A stretch of 64,000 nucleotides of DNA from Bufo bufo (Eukaryota; Chordata; Amphibia; Anura; Bufonidae), in assembly GCF_905171765.1 (NCBI RefSeq), contig NC_053391.1, forward strand, positions 191,528,559-191,592,558. The letters run 5' to 3'. The notes below the pieces were generated by a model, which saw only the letters and a list, made by a program, of their open reading frames with translations, had not been told where the DNA came from and ran no database searches. How positions within the stretch are numbered: position 1 is the first letter of the stretch; every line of letters starts with the position of its first letter. The translations under genes were made by a program, and so were the position numbers. Positions 31,755 through 43,700 of the stretch are shown here, piece after piece.

Positions 31755-32683
31755 GATGTCCACAGAAGGGTACTGCACTTATCAGTGTAATGTGTGATGC
31801 TCTAATTGAGTGCCTCATCGCCTTCCGTCTCTGATCGGAGTGAATGGTCTGATTGAGAAAGTCAAGCACGGCTGTTTGCCATGCTAAAAGTTCAAACACA
31901 AGAGGCAGTTAAAGAGCCAGGACAGGAAGTGGTGGTGACTTTAAAAAAAATGATACCCAGAAAACCATCCACCCAAAGGGCGTTATCTAAATGACTTCCT
32001 TGTATTCATTCACTCACTGCTATACAGGGATCTGCACTTTGCTGCACGGTAACCACCAGGTTGCTACCTCTTGTAGTAGTCTTTATTCTGTGACAGCTGA
32101 CCCTGGCAAATCGAGGGACATTGATTGGTGTGTGGCACCAAAGGGGACACGTAGAATTGCAGTCAGTGGGCAAGCTGAGTTCAAGGTAGGCAGAGTTCGT
32201 ACAATCCGTTAAATAGACCAAAGGTCAGGGCAGGCAGCACAGGGTCAGTACGATAAACAGGCAGAGGACCGGGCAAGTGGAACAGATAACGGTAAGCGAG
32301 CAGAGGACAGGCAAGAAGATCAGATAAATCTTAACACAATTTTAGAGGGCAAGCTAGAAATCTTTGAGGTCAGGAACCTTCCTATAGGAAAGGGGCCTTA
32401 TATCACGAAGGGACAATAGCCATTGGCTGGGAATAGATTTGGCCATGTGCTACACCTTTAAAAGCCGGTGGAGAGAATGTGCATCGTAGGGCACAGATCA
32501 CAACAGGAAGGAGACAAGGAGGCTGGAAGAGGCTTAATACATGGAGCAGGCAAACGTCCTGGTGGCCGTGTCTGCCAGGAGAAGAAGGAAGCTGGCCACA
32601 AACTACTGCCGGGCCAGGGCTGCAGGAAGAGTAAGTGTTCCAGTGGCTATGCCTATCTGGGGATGAAAAATTTTCGCCACACA
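31755..32683. other. No recognised gene
   Basis: Contains repetitive AG/CAGG-rich sequence (GGCAGAGGACCGGGCAAGTGG-like words recurring at about 32260-32310). No element ends found. Confidence 0.4.
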
Positions 32684-32699
32684 TGATAAAGTGCAGTGT

Positions 32700-34724
32700 G
32701 CGGGTCTTGGAATTAACCCAGATGAGCTGGAGGACGTCCGTGTTCTAGCAGGATTGCTGGAAGAGGGTGAGAGGCACCCTGGCGAAGGGCCTTTCACTAA
32801 TCTAAAATCCCAATCCACCAAAAAGTGATAATACGGCGATGGACATTTTCCTTAAAGTTACCACTGATCAGTTGAGCACTCTAGAGGGATGCAGAACTGG
32901 GAATTCCAATCTCTCTCGTTCTGAGATGGATGCCCTGTTATCCCTTGAACGTGATTCATCGATTGTGATGAAGCCATCTGATAAGGGGGGGAACATCGCA
33001 ATCATGGGATGGGAACAATACAGGGCTATGTGCCTGAACATCCTGAATGATAGTAGTTGTTACAAAGTGTTGGAAATCAATCCTACTGACAAGTTTAGGA
33101 GTTAACTGAGGAACATTCTTATGTCAGCGCTGGCGGAGAATTTTATTAATCAAGCGGAATTTGATTTTCTGCTCCCTAAACACCCGGTAGTTCCCTGTTT
33201 CTATAGCCTCCCTAAAATCCATAAAGGGGTCACTCCCTTGAAAGGGAGACCTATAGTTTCAGGAATTGGTAGTCTCACGGAGGGCATAAGCATATACGTG
33301 GACAAGATTTTGCGACCGTTTGTGTTGGCCCTTCCGTCATATGTGAGGGACACAACGGATGTGATCAATAAATTGGAGGGTATTCAGATTGATGATCAGA
33401 CCTTACTCGCTAGCCTGGATGTGGAGGCGCTCTACAGCTCCATACCCCAAGGGTGTGGGGCTGTGGGGACCTTCTTACAGAAACGAGGCACATATCTGTG
33501 GCGACATGGCGAGTTTGTACTACAACTGCTGCAGTTTATTTTGGAACATAATGTGTTCCTGTTTGACCGCCGACTATACCACCAGCTCAGGGGAGTGGCA
33601 ATGGGGAGCCCCTGTGCACCGACCTTTGCCAAACTCTACCTGGGCTGGTGGGAACGGGAGGTTGTTTTTGAGGAGGAAACAAATTATTGGACCCAATACA
33701 TAGGGTTGTGGCTACGTTATATCGATGACGTGCTGATCCTTTGGTCAGGGAGTGAGGGTGACTTTAAGAACTTTGTCACCTACCTCAATAAAAATGACCG
33801 GGGTCTGTATTTTACGTCTGAGATTCAGAAACATCAGATTACATTCCTGGACCTCACAATATTCAGAGATTTGGAGGGGAATCTCTGCACACGTCTTTTC
33901 AGCAAAACGACGGCCACAAACAGCCTCCTCCAATGGGACAGCTGCCACCCTCAGGCCTTGAAAAAAGGTATACCAAAAGGGCAATATCTGAGGTTGCGCA
34001 GCAAGGGACCTTCAAGGTCGTTTTGAAAAGAGAGGGTACCCACATCAGGTCCTGAAGAGTGCATATCAACACTCTTTGGCGGTTAATCGGGATGCACTAC
34101 TGAAACCACAGGCCAGAGAGGATGAGTCAAATCAAATCTGTATCATTGCCACATTTGATGAGGCACGCGAACGTGTGCGAGATGTTCTCACTCAGTTCTG
34201 GGGTATCTTTGAAGGATAGGTTGGTCCACAGTTTTTTGCAAACCCCACAGCCAGGAATGTGGCTCGATCGGCAGCCTAGGGGGACCTTTCGTTGTAGCGG
34301 CTGCGTTGCCTGTGAGGCGATCCAACGGGGGCAAAATTTTACCAGCACAGTGACACAGAGACAATTTACAATTCTATCCTTCATAAATTGCAGGACCAGC
34401 GGGGTCATCTATTTAGCCACATGCACGTGTAATCTGCAATATGTAGGCAAGACGGTACGGGAGTTCAGGCGGAGGATTGGTGAGCACCTCAACGATATCC
34501 GCAATGGCGCAGACACTCCCATCGCACGCCATGTCTCCACCGAACACGCCGGCAATGTGGAGGCTATTAAGTTCCAGGGTATTGAAGTGGTCAATAGGTC
34601 TGTAAGAGATGGGGACCATGATAAGAGACTGTTACAACGGGAGGCAGAATGGACGTTCAGGTTGTGCACTGTGCGTCCTGAACGAACATATATCATATGT
34701 CTGTTTTCTGTAATTATACAGTAA
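32700..34724 (+). pseudogene. Penelope-like polyprotein (RT, GIY-YIG endonuclease), broken
   Basis: Upstream NPDELEDVRVLAGLLEEGER and GPFTNLKS are in a frame lost near 32813. KPSDKGGNIAIM is the Penelope N-terminal signature. An in-frame TAA (33103) precedes the RT proper: CFYSLPKIHKG, GRPIVSGIGS, LASLDVEALYSSIP (first catalytic Asp), GVAMGSPCAPTFAKLYLG, LRYIDDVLIL (YIDD), ITFLDLTIF. A frameshift near 33980 follows. The last part has CSGCVAC, then GVIYLATCTCNLQYVGKTV and RRRIGEHLNDI, the GIY-YIG nuclease with its upstream Cys pair. Ends at 34724. It would prime reverse transcription at nicked targets when intact. Confidence 0.88.
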
Positions 34725-35290
34725 CCCCCAGCATAATACCTTAGGCCCTGGGTACACATATATATATATGTGACTACACCACGGATCCAATACACGGAAC
34801 CGTCCTTCCTATTGGTCCCTGTCCCCATTTAAACTGAGTCATCATTCTCTATTTCTTATATATGAGCTCATGTGTATGTGTGTCTATGACCTCAGCACAC
34901 ATGGAGTTAATGTATCTGACAGTAAACCCAGGTACATGGATGACTGATCGCTGATATGAAACACTGCTGCTTCATTCAGCACTATTTCTATTCTGTCCCA
35001 ATCTGTGTTCTTTCATGGGCATTATACTGAAATGAATCGCCGATTTTTTCCTGTTAAATATATATTTTTTGAGTGTGTTGACACTCAGTGCAGGATCGCG
35101 GCATGAAGAGAGGCGGGTCTCTCACACACCTACCTCATGTGACTCGCCAGCAGCCGCTGAATCCGCCCAGCCGTGGGAGGGGTTTTCTCCCTATTTAAAC
35201 TGCAGAGAGCGGCGGCCGTACTACGGCCATCATAGCGCCGGAGCTGTCGTCTCACCATCAGAGGCAGACGGCACCTACATGTTTGTTTGT

Positions 35291-35355
35291 CCTATAGTTA
35301 ACCTAGCTCCTGATGAGCCTCTACATGGCGAAACGTTGAGCTCGAACATAGGTTT
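35291..35355 (+). ncRNA. Hammerhead ribozyme-like motif beside the Penelope RT
   Basis: CTGATGA (35310-35316), stem II GCC..GGC with loop TCTACAT, GAAAC (35330-35334), then GTT and GAGCT. The flanks pair: AGCTC before the core with GAGCT after it, GTT with AAC, and CCTAT with ATAGG. Stem III is reduced to almost nothing (AC-GT), as in minimal Penelope-type hammerheads. Confidence 0.6.
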
Positions 35356-35479
35356 AGGGCATGGACAGAGCGCATCCACATGCTAATTAAGGCAGATAGC
35401 TGTCAGCTGGATTAGTTAGGAGTTTTTTGCTGAATGGAGGTGTTTGTAGGGAGGATATTTTCACCTAGTGTTCATTTTT

Positions 35480-36075
35480 AAGGGTCACCTATACAAAGGT
35501 GGTTACTCCCCTCCCCCCCGGCAACTTTTTAGTCCTACACTGGGTAACCCTATGTCATAGCATATGACTACCTGTGATCTGAGCACGCCACAGTGGTTCT
35601 TACACAGGTGTTGTCAGAGCATGAGGTTACCATTGTGTATCCAGCAACTATACATATGTTGCATGACTAGCTGATGCTGTAGTTGCTCCGCACCTCTTAG
35701 TACAGCCACATGTACTGGTGGGATCATTACGCATCTCGTATACATCTAGCATCAACATATAGTATATAACAATATTTTTTGGATGCCGAACATTCCAAAA
35801 AACAACAGCAAAAAATGTATATATAGCTGTCACTTGCCACACTGGCTAATAAACATACCTTTTGGACAATTCCGTTGCATAAAGATGAATTGCACTGAAG
35901 ATTTACAATTCCAACAGTGTTGAGGGAAGTGTTTGATTTAAATATATATGTATATATGCCCTTACATATATGCATATATATTGGCCCTTTTGCATGGGCC
36001 AGTCCAGGTGGTAGGTGTATAATATATGTATAGGTGGGCTTATTGCTGCCCATTCAGACCCCCTGTTTTATATGT
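35480..36075. other. No recognised gene
   Basis: AT-rich sequence with several TATATA runs. I see no element ends. Confidence 0.35.
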
Positions 36076-36123
36076 ATATATATACTTATGGATGTGCCCC
36101 AAGCATCCATAAGTGTATATATA
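36076..36123. repeat. Short inverted repeat
   Basis: TATATACTTATGGATG and CATCCATAAGTGTATATA flank a short loop. Confidence 0.8.
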
Positions 36124-36159
36124 CAGTTAAACTGCCCAGAAGTTCCCATGCCCCTGTGT

Positions 36160-37600
36160 GCCGCTTACCTCCGGCGCTGTAATTACAACGCCAGAGATGT
36201 GCGATATCTCCACAGGCGGGAGGATCAAAGGATCCCCCTGCCTGGGAGCGCGGGCTGGTGCAGGGCAGGAAAATGGGAGCGAACGCCGCGGGGTTTAAAT
36301 ACCCCAGCGGCACTGCGCTCGGGCAGATCGGGACCCCCCCTTGAAGGAGAGCGGATCCGGCGCTGGGACAGATAACCCCTGCCTGCCCGCCGCCCAGCAG
36401 AGCACTGTGCTCAGGAGTACCCCCTGCATGAAGGAGAGCACAGGCAGTGATATGTTGCACTGCGCTCTGAAGACCGGAGTGAAGATCGCCCCCCCCCCCC
36501 CCCCCCCCCCACTAAGAGGAGAGAGCGCAGCCAGCGAAGGAGCTGCGCTAACCTCATACAGCCTTCACATACCTGAAAGGCTGGCAGCACTCTGAAGAGA
36601 AGTGGAGGAGGCTAGCCTGAGTAGTTGAACCCAGAGCAGCCCAGAGGAGGAGACAGAGCAGAAGGACGGAGCAGCCAGAGGGAGCAGCTGGCTAAGGATT
36701 TCCCCTGTCCTGCTTCCTCCTTAACCCGAGGATCCTTCCCTGCATTGACCCTGGGATCCCCTGTATTCTCACTGCCCCCTGCCATTAACCCCTTCAATGC
36801 CCAGCAGTCCCCCTGTGGACCCTGTATCCGCATGGCTGCTGCCCTTAACCCCTGCCCTGCTGCCCCAGTCTACAGTCAGCCTGTTGCCCTGAAAGTCCCT
36901 GCAGAGCATTAACCTCCATAATGCTCTGTTCCACTGCTCTGCAAGTCTCTGCAGAGCATTAACCTCTTCAATGCTCTGTTCTCTGCAGAGCATTCCCCTG
37001 CTCTTCAAACAACCCTTTCAGTGCTCTGCTCCCCTGTCCCTGCAGAGCATTAACCCCTAATAACCCCTGCCATACCAGGAGTTAACCCTTTACTGAGTGA
37101 CCCCTTGCCCTGCCTTTCCCAGAACCCTGTGTTCATTGGCCTGCAGGTATTAACCCCTGCAGAGCCACCATTGTGTTTAACCCCTTGTACCCCGTAGGGA
37201 CAGTGATTAGTCAGGCGGGTGGGTTACTGATATTTGTGTGTATGAATGTATTATTGCAATGTATAGATAGTGTGTGGGGTGGAATGGTAATTGTGTGTAG
37301 TGTAGTTAGGTTTGTATTGTGTTTATTGTAGTACTGTTTCTATACTGCGGTGTGTACATCTATATGTATATATATTCATAACGATTGAGCTATAAATATA
37401 TATAGATATAGCGTATTGTTAGACTTGTATAATTGTATTGTGTAATAAATATTCTTTATTGTTCATAATACAGTGTATGGTGTTTTTAGTAGTCGCCGCC
37501 TTAGTATAGTAGTAAGTCGCACGTAGTGTAGTTCAGTGGTGTGTAGAGGTAACAGAGGTCGTTAGTTAGATAACATAGCTAAATAGGTTAACCTAGTTAG
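36160..37600. other. GC-rich, repeat-rich region without a gene
   Basis: CpG-containing, with a run of 22 C (36489-36510) and repeated words such as CTGCAGAGCATTAACC and AATGCTCTGTTC (about 36890-37060), and AACCCCTGC/TTAACCCCT words to 37190. TATA-rich near 37360-37410 and AATAAA at 37444. It could be the leader or LTR of an unidentified element. Confidence 0.35.
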
Positions 37601-37603
37601 GTT

Positions 37604-38250
37604 ATTAATTATAGTTCAAGGACCTGTGATGACGTCACTCCGGTCATCACATGGTACGTCACATGATCTTTTACCATGGTGAATCACCATGGTAAAAGAT
37701 CATGTGACGTACCATGTGATGACCGGAGTGACGTCATCACAGGTCCTTGAACTATAATTAATGCTCACCACAGGTCTTTCAACAAAGGAGACACAAGGAG
37801 ATGCCGGGCTACGCGAGCAAGTGGATTAAGGTGAGTTAAATTATTTTTTTATTTTTTTAACCCCTCCAGTGCTATTTTACTTTGCATTCTGTATACAGAA
37901 TGCTATTATTTTCCCTTATAACCATGTTATAAGGGAAAATACTAATGATTGGGTCTCCATCACGATCGTCTCCTAGCAACTGTGCGTGAAAATCGCACCG
38001 CATCCGCACTTGCTTGCGGATGCTTGCGATTTTCACGCAACCCCATTTACTTCTATGGGGCCTGCGTTGCGTGAAAAACGCAGAATATAGAATATGCTGC
38101 GATTTTCACGCAACGCATAAGTGATGCGTGAAAATCACCGCTCATGTGAACAGCCCCATAGAAATGAATGGGTCGGTATTCAGTGCGGGTGCAATGCGTT
38201 CACCTCCCGCATCGCATCCGCGCGGAATACTTGCTCGTGTGAAAGGGGCC
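37604..38250. mobile_element. MITE family 1, copy c, rearranged, with perfect 79 bp arms
   Basis: The right end GTGTGAAAGGGGCC is followed by TAA (38251-38253). The normal left third is absent; instead a perfect inverted repeat of two 79 bp arms with a 1 bp spacer spans 37604-37762. Confidence 0.8.
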
Positions 38251-38303
38251 TAAAACCGCATGTCTAATAACAGAGCTAAACCTTTGAATTTTTGATTGCT
38301 AAA

Positions 38304-38414
38304 TCCGCCCTACACCTGTGGGCTATCCTGAGCAGCCTAATCCGCCCTACACCTGTGGGCTATCCTGGGCAGCCTAATCCGCCCTACACCTGTGAGCTAT
38401 CCTGGGCAGCCTAT
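38304..38414. repeat. 37 bp direct repeat, three units
   Basis: TCCGCCCTACACCTGTGGGC followed by TATCCTGAGCAGCCTAA, units at 38304, 38341 and 38378. Lies just upstream of a hammerhead-like motif. Confidence 0.85.
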
Positions 38415-38440
38415 AAGTAGCCAGTCCAAAAATGGGAGAT

Positions 38441-38498
38441 CAGCTGCCACTGAGGAAGGGGTAAGAGGTCCCCGAAACGTGTCTGGCGTAACCAGCTG
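38441..38498 (+). ncRNA. Hammerhead ribozyme-like motif, near complete
   Basis: CTGAGGA (38450-38456) fits CUGANGA. Stem II AGGGG..CCCC closes a loop. GAAAC (38474-38478), then GT and the cleavage triplet GTC (38481-38483). Stem I pairs GCCA with TGGC and CAGCT with AGCTG, with a six-base bulge on the 3' side. Stem III is only A-U and C-G. No RT frame is near, so it may belong to a non-autonomous Penelope-type copy. Confidence 0.65.
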
Positions 38499-38499
38499 A

Positions 38500-39415
38500 G
38501 AACTCCCACTGGACTAAGAAAAGGCCTTTATATGGATGATCTATTAAAATCAATCTTACTAAAAATTGGAGCGCTCCAAATAAGAAAAAAAAATTTGGAT
38601 CCCATTTTCAACACCAAGTTCCTGTGATACATTGCTGCGCGATACAAACCTGTTTCCTGATACAGACCACGTGACATGCCGGCGTCTGCCCGAATAGCGT
38701 GGAGAAACAAACACAGCAGCAACTCTTAGGTCGGGTATGTAATGCCATATCTTGGAACACGAATATTCTTATCCACCTAGAAGCAGGTAAGACCTGTATA
38801 GGCGGTGATTATAGTACATACCAGTACTTGTTTTTCCATCATAGACATAAACTAAGGTCTGGACATTTAAACCGCAAACAAACTATAATCAAGCAGTAAC
38901 TGGTGAACAGTATTCAGGATTGCTTTTCATCCCGTTTAAGAACATCTTGGCCTGCAAGCTGCAAGCCACAATAACAGCTGAATGCACTTTATGCGAACTT
39001 TTAAATCAAATATAAAGATTTAGTTCAGTCTCATCAGAAAATTACCCTCATTTATTTTAGGAACTACCTGCATATACGATTTATGATGTATTTTTCCTAC
39101 AATATTTAATATGCGTGAGCATGCATATGTTTGTTTGATGTTTTTATGAATTTTTTATAGTTTTATAGTGTCATTACGATTGTTTTTCATTTATTAAATT
39201 TGAGTGTGATCACCATAATTATTGTGTATTCATTTGAAGCCACACATACAGAGTGCCAGTCCACAATTTACAAGTAATTCCATTATTTTTGTTTGTTTGT
39301 AGATTTAGGGATCCTCACACTTCTCCCTAGTTTTAGTGTATATCTAATAAATCGTACGTTTTAGCTTAATCACAATGTTTCTTCCAGCTGTGACTCCTCT
39401 AACCTATTAACAGTC
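38500..39415. other. No recognised gene
   Basis: AT-rich sequence after the hammerhead-like motif. I see no frame or element I can name. Confidence 0.4.
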
Positions 39416-39418
39416 TAA

Positions 39419-40357
39419 GGCCCCTTTCACACGGGCGAGTATTCCGCGCGGATGCGATGCATGAGTTGAACGCATTGCACCCGCACTGAATCCCGACCCA
39501 TTCATTTCTATGGGGCTGTTCACATGAGCAGTGATTTTCACGCATCACTTGTGCGTTGCGTGAAAATCGCAGAAAGCTCTATATTCTGCGATTTTCACGC
39601 AACGCAGGCCCCATAGAAGTGAATGGGGTTGCATGAAAATCGCAAGCATCCGCAAGCAAGTGCGGATGCGGTGCGATTTTCACGCACAGTTGCTAGGAGA
39701 CGATCGGGATGGAGACCCGATCATTATTATTTTCCCTTATAACATGGTTATAAGGGAAAATAATAGCATTCTGAATACAGAATGCATAGTAAAATAGCGC
39801 TGGAGGGGTTAAAAAATAATAATAATTTAACTCACCTTAATTTTCACTTGCTCGCACTGCCGGCATCTCGTCTGTCTCCTTCTTTGCTGAACAGGACCTG
39901 TGGTGACATCACTCCGGTCATCACATGATCCATCACATGATCTTTTACCATGGTGATGGATCATGTGATGACCGGAGTGACGTCACCACAGGTCCTGTTC
40001 CTGCAATGAATGCTCACCACAGGTCCTGTTCAGCAAAGGAGACAGAAGGAGATGCCGAGCTGCGCGATCAAGTGTACTAAGGTAAGTTAAATTATTTTTG
40101 ATTTTTTTTAACCCCTCCAGCGTTATTTTACTATGCATTCTGTATTCAGAATGCTATTATTTTCCCTTATAACCATGTTATACACAACCCCGATCCCAAG
40201 CCCGAACTTCTGTGAAGAAGTTTGGGTACCAAACATGCGCGATTTTTCTCACGCGAGTGCAAAACGCATTACAATGTTTTACACTCGCACAGAAAAATCG
40301 CGCGTGTTCCCGCAACGCACCCGCACATTTTGCCGCAACGCCTGTCTGAAAGAGGCC
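39419..40357. mobile_element. MITE family 1, copy d, opposite orientation
   Basis: GGCCCCTTTCACACGGGCG at the left and CTGTCTGAAAGAGGCC at the right, TAA at both sides (39416-39418 and 40358-40360). Central palindrome around CATCACATGATCCATCACATG and its complement. Confidence 0.88.
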
Positions 40358-40680
40358 TAAGAGCAGCAGCAATTTTCAATTTTAACAAATGGCTGAAATT
40401 TGATTGGCCGTTGTAGACTCCGCCCACTTTTTATACATATTAACCTAAGTCACCCAGTGACAAACTGTGCCAAGTTTGGGTGCACTGGCTAAAATACTGT
40501 GAGGACAGCTTTTTACGTTTTCTCATTGAAGTCAATAGGGAAAATCTGATTGGCTGTTTTTGGCTCCACCCACTTTTTAAATATGAATTCCAGTCACTCA
40601 CTAAACAATTATGTGGGTGATTGAGTCAGCACAACCCTGTATGTGGTGCACATCACTATGGCGAAATACATATACAAACA

Positions 40681-40811
40681 CAAAATACAAATGTGATAGC
40701 ACTCTGCAACCAGCATTCTGTCCTGCCTCTATGCTGGATGAGGCAATGCCTCATCCAGCATAGAGGCAGGGCAGAATGCTGGTTGCAGAGTGCTATCACA
40801 TTTGTATTTTG
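40681..40811. repeat. Near-perfect palindrome, 65 bp arms
   Basis: Arms 40681-40745 and 40747-40811 around one central base, with one mismatch that I can see. Centre GATGAGGCAATGCCTCATC. Confidence 0.92.
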
Positions 40812-41048
40812 CACTAAACAATTATACCAAGTTTGAAGACCCTGCCATTAACAGTGTAAGAAAGGCAGCAATTTACATATTCCCATTGAACATTAATAGG
40901 TAAAATTTGATTGGCTGTTTTAAGCTCCCCCCAGTTTTCAGAATTTTTATCCCAGTCACCAAGTAATGTGCCAAGTTTGGGGCCTCTGGCCTTAAAACTA
41001 TGGGACTGGCAGCATTTAAAAGTTTTACATTGAAGTCTATAGGTGAAA

Positions 41049-41265
41049 TACTGTGAGGTAAACGAGGTATCCAATCAGATGACTGTTACCAGGCTAGAGA
41101 AGAGACACAGCTGACTGATTAGTTGGAGAGAAAAAAAGTGGGCGGGGCCACACAAAAACCAATCAGAGTCAGCTGTGTCTGTTCTCTATCCTGGTAACAG
41201 TCACCTGATTGGATAACTGCCTTTACCTCACAGACTGCAGTATAAAAGCAGCTGTCAGCTGTCTT
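41049..41265 (+). promoter_or_regulatory. Promoter-like block with paired CCAAT boxes and TATA
   Basis: Inverted arms (CTGTGAGGTAAA..ATCCAATCAG / CTGATTGGATAA..TTTACCTCACAG) are followed by TATAAAAGCAGCTGTCAG and GTTGGTTAGAGAG, then GGTGAGTTT, a donor-like word. The same arrangement recurs at 52632-52860. Sequence evidence only. Confidence 0.4.
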
Positions 41266-41808
41266 TCTGAGTTGGTTAGAGAGGAGTTACAGGGTGAGTT
41301 TGCAGTCATTTGTGAGACAGTGATAAATACAGTGCTAGGAACATTAGATATGATTTATTACACTTTTAAAATTGCCTTTGTGTGGGAGGATATTTTTGTG
41401 CATTTTTTTCACTGGTTTTAATAGGCAGGCATGCTAATGCAGAATAAGAGTTTACTGTGTGCGAGGGAAGTAAAAGGTTTTGTCCCCCCTATGTATGAAA
41501 TGGCAGCATGTATATACCACTATTACCATGACATTCACAGACAGAGCAACTATATCTGAGCAATTGCTGCTATTGTAAATGAATGTTCATTACATGTGAA
41601 GAAAAATTATTCAGACATCCCAACCAGCAAAAACTCATTTCAGGGAGGTGCACTTCTCATTTCAGGGAGGTTTTCTTTTTTTTTCTTTCACAAACTTTTT
41701 ATTACATTTTCCAAACATATGCAGTATCTGCACACTTTGCTCTATGGTATGGAGGACTGGGCTCATTACCCTGCCCCAAATTATCATATTTATGTATATG
41801 ATTAAAGG

Positions 41809-42215
41809 GATTCTGTCACCGCCTATAAGCCCTGTTAGCTAAACATCTGCTCATGTCCAGGGTAGCATTCTGATTTCTAAGGTGGCCTTATAAAAGCTAT
41901 TTGTGGCTTTATTCTGCGGAAAAACAGGTTTTACTAACCTGTCAATCACTGAATTAAGGTGCCCAAGCAGGGGAGGTCTGTGGATGCATGGTGCCCGGCC
42001 GCACGCATTGCCGTTCGTGCCCAGCGCCGCCTTCTACTCATCAGTCCCGCCTCTCCCTCCCTCCCCCTCCTCCCGCTTTGAGATCCCACGCGTGCGCACA
42101 GGCTCAGCCTGATGCGCCGTTGCGGACTGCTGGCATCGGCTTCTTCTTGCACTGTGCGCACGCGCCGAGAAGGGGACACTGCTACAGGTTGCCGGAAAGG
42201 TTTACTGCGAGTAAA
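41809..42215. repeat. Interspersed repeat with TTAAAGGG end
   Basis: Starts TTAAAGGGATTCTGTCACC; an inverted partner (GGTAACAGATTCCCTTTAA) ends at about 54136 beside TAAGTCACTGATTGATT, which is complementary to 41943-41960. This looks like a TTAA-type DNA element family with separate partial copies. Confidence 0.45.
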
Positions 42216-42246
42216 CTAGAGATGGGAAGTTCGGATCTTTCACATG

Positions 42247-42288
42247 AATCGGTTCATTTGAATCAGTTCATTCAAATGAACCGATTCA
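42247..42288. repeat. Palindrome GAATCGGTTCATTTGAAT
   Basis: 18 bp arms with a 6 bp spacer, followed by further GGTTCATTCG words. Confidence 0.75.
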
Positions 42289-43475
42289 TGAATCGAATCT
42301 TCGGTTCATTCGCTGAGCTGACAAGAAGCAAGTGAACTGAAGCTTAGGTTGCGCAATGCGCATGCACGGATGCTTCGATTCACTTGCTGACTCGCTGAGT
42401 CAGGAAGTTTATTCTTTAAAACCCTGTGTGTAATTTTCTACCCCACTGTAGGAAAAAAATCAAGCATCCAGGGGGTGTGAATTTAACACTGGGGTAAATA
42501 ATATAATTAAAATGGAGGGTTAAATGTGTAAATGTACTAAAAAAAAATACATCTCTCTCAATAGTTATATAGCTACTGAATGAGACAGAAGAAGGGATGC
42601 CTTTAACATATAGATCTCCTTGAGAAGCCAATTTGACCCTAAAGGGTTAATTCAACCTGTAATCTAAACTCTGTCCTGTCACTTCTCTTATCTCTCTGCT
42701 CTGCTATCAGTAAACCTTTCCAGGATATATGGTCTCACATGCGGGTGTCAGGGAGCCACTATCTAATAGCGGGAGACTCCCTGAACCTCCGGGAGACTTG
42801 AGATCCCTGATAATTATTTGAAATATTTCCCCTTTTTCTATATGTATCACATAGCAGTATTCAATGTAATCAACACACACCAATGAAAGTATCTGTATAT
42901 TCACTGGCCATGTATTGTGTGAGAGGGGAAAAAAAGTCTGTGTTCTTCCAATATGTGAATTTTTTTTTAATAACAACCTAATAGCAAGAGTACTGACAGA
43001 ATCACATAGTATCCAATCCCATATATACTATTGTACTTTTGTGGTATGACAGTTTTTTATCTGAGGAAACTTTTTCCCTCATGATTTATCTGCAAACTTT
43101 TATATAGCAAACAAATACCACTATTACCATGAATGACGTCCAGACAGAGCAATTAAATTTGACAATTTCATGTGTTAAAAAAAAAAAAATTCTTTAAAAT
43201 ATTAGCAGAATTTCTATAGCAATCACATAGCAGTATAGTAAGTAATCCACACAGAAATGAAAGTATCTCTACATTTGCTGCTTTTGTGACTGACCGTGTA
43301 TTACATGACCGGAAAAAAGTCTGTGTACTTCCAATGTGGTCTGTTTTTTTTATTTTTTTATACCAACCTAATAGCAAGAGTAAAATTCACATACTAAGCA
43401 ATCCCATATATGCAATAGCACTTTTTTGGTATGACAGTTGATTTTGATGATTTTTTCTCTGATATAAATTATCTG

Positions 43476-43650
43476 CACTGTGGCTCAGTGGTTAGCACTG
43501 TTGCCTTGCAGCGCTGGGGTCATTCCAAAGACATACTGATAGTGACCTTAGATTGTGAGCTCCTGGGGACAGAGTGATGATAATGTCTGTAAATCTCTGC
43601 GGAATCTAGTAGGGTTATATAAGTGCGCACAATAATAAATAATCTTCAAT
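43476..43650 (+). mobile_element. tRNA-derived SINE, internally deleted
   Basis: GTGGCTCAGTGGTTAGCACT (box A-like) is present; the box B part and about 100 bp are missing, and the body resumes at TTCCAAAGACATACTGATAG. Same family as 21960-22222. Confidence 0.65.
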
Positions 43651-43700
43651 CATTTATTTAGCAAATGTATGCTGCTATTACCATGAATATTACACAAATA

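Larger units (their letters stand above)
32684..35470 (+). mobile_element. Penelope-like retroelement (RT plus GIY-YIG), decayed
   Basis: An RT of Penelope type is followed by a GIY-YIG endonuclease, the order found only in endonuclease-bearing Penelope-like elements. The 3' non-coding part includes a hammerhead-like motif (35291-35355), as these elements carry in their terminal repeats. Outer limits are approximate. Confidence 0.82.

Noticed and set aside
36160..36620. CpG-island promoter of a host gene
   Set aside because: GC-rich and CpG-containing, but no first exon or downstream gene could be matched, and the region is repetitive.
43481..43530. tRNA gene
   Set aside because: Box A-like sequence only; no cloverleaf or box B, and the body is that of a SINE.
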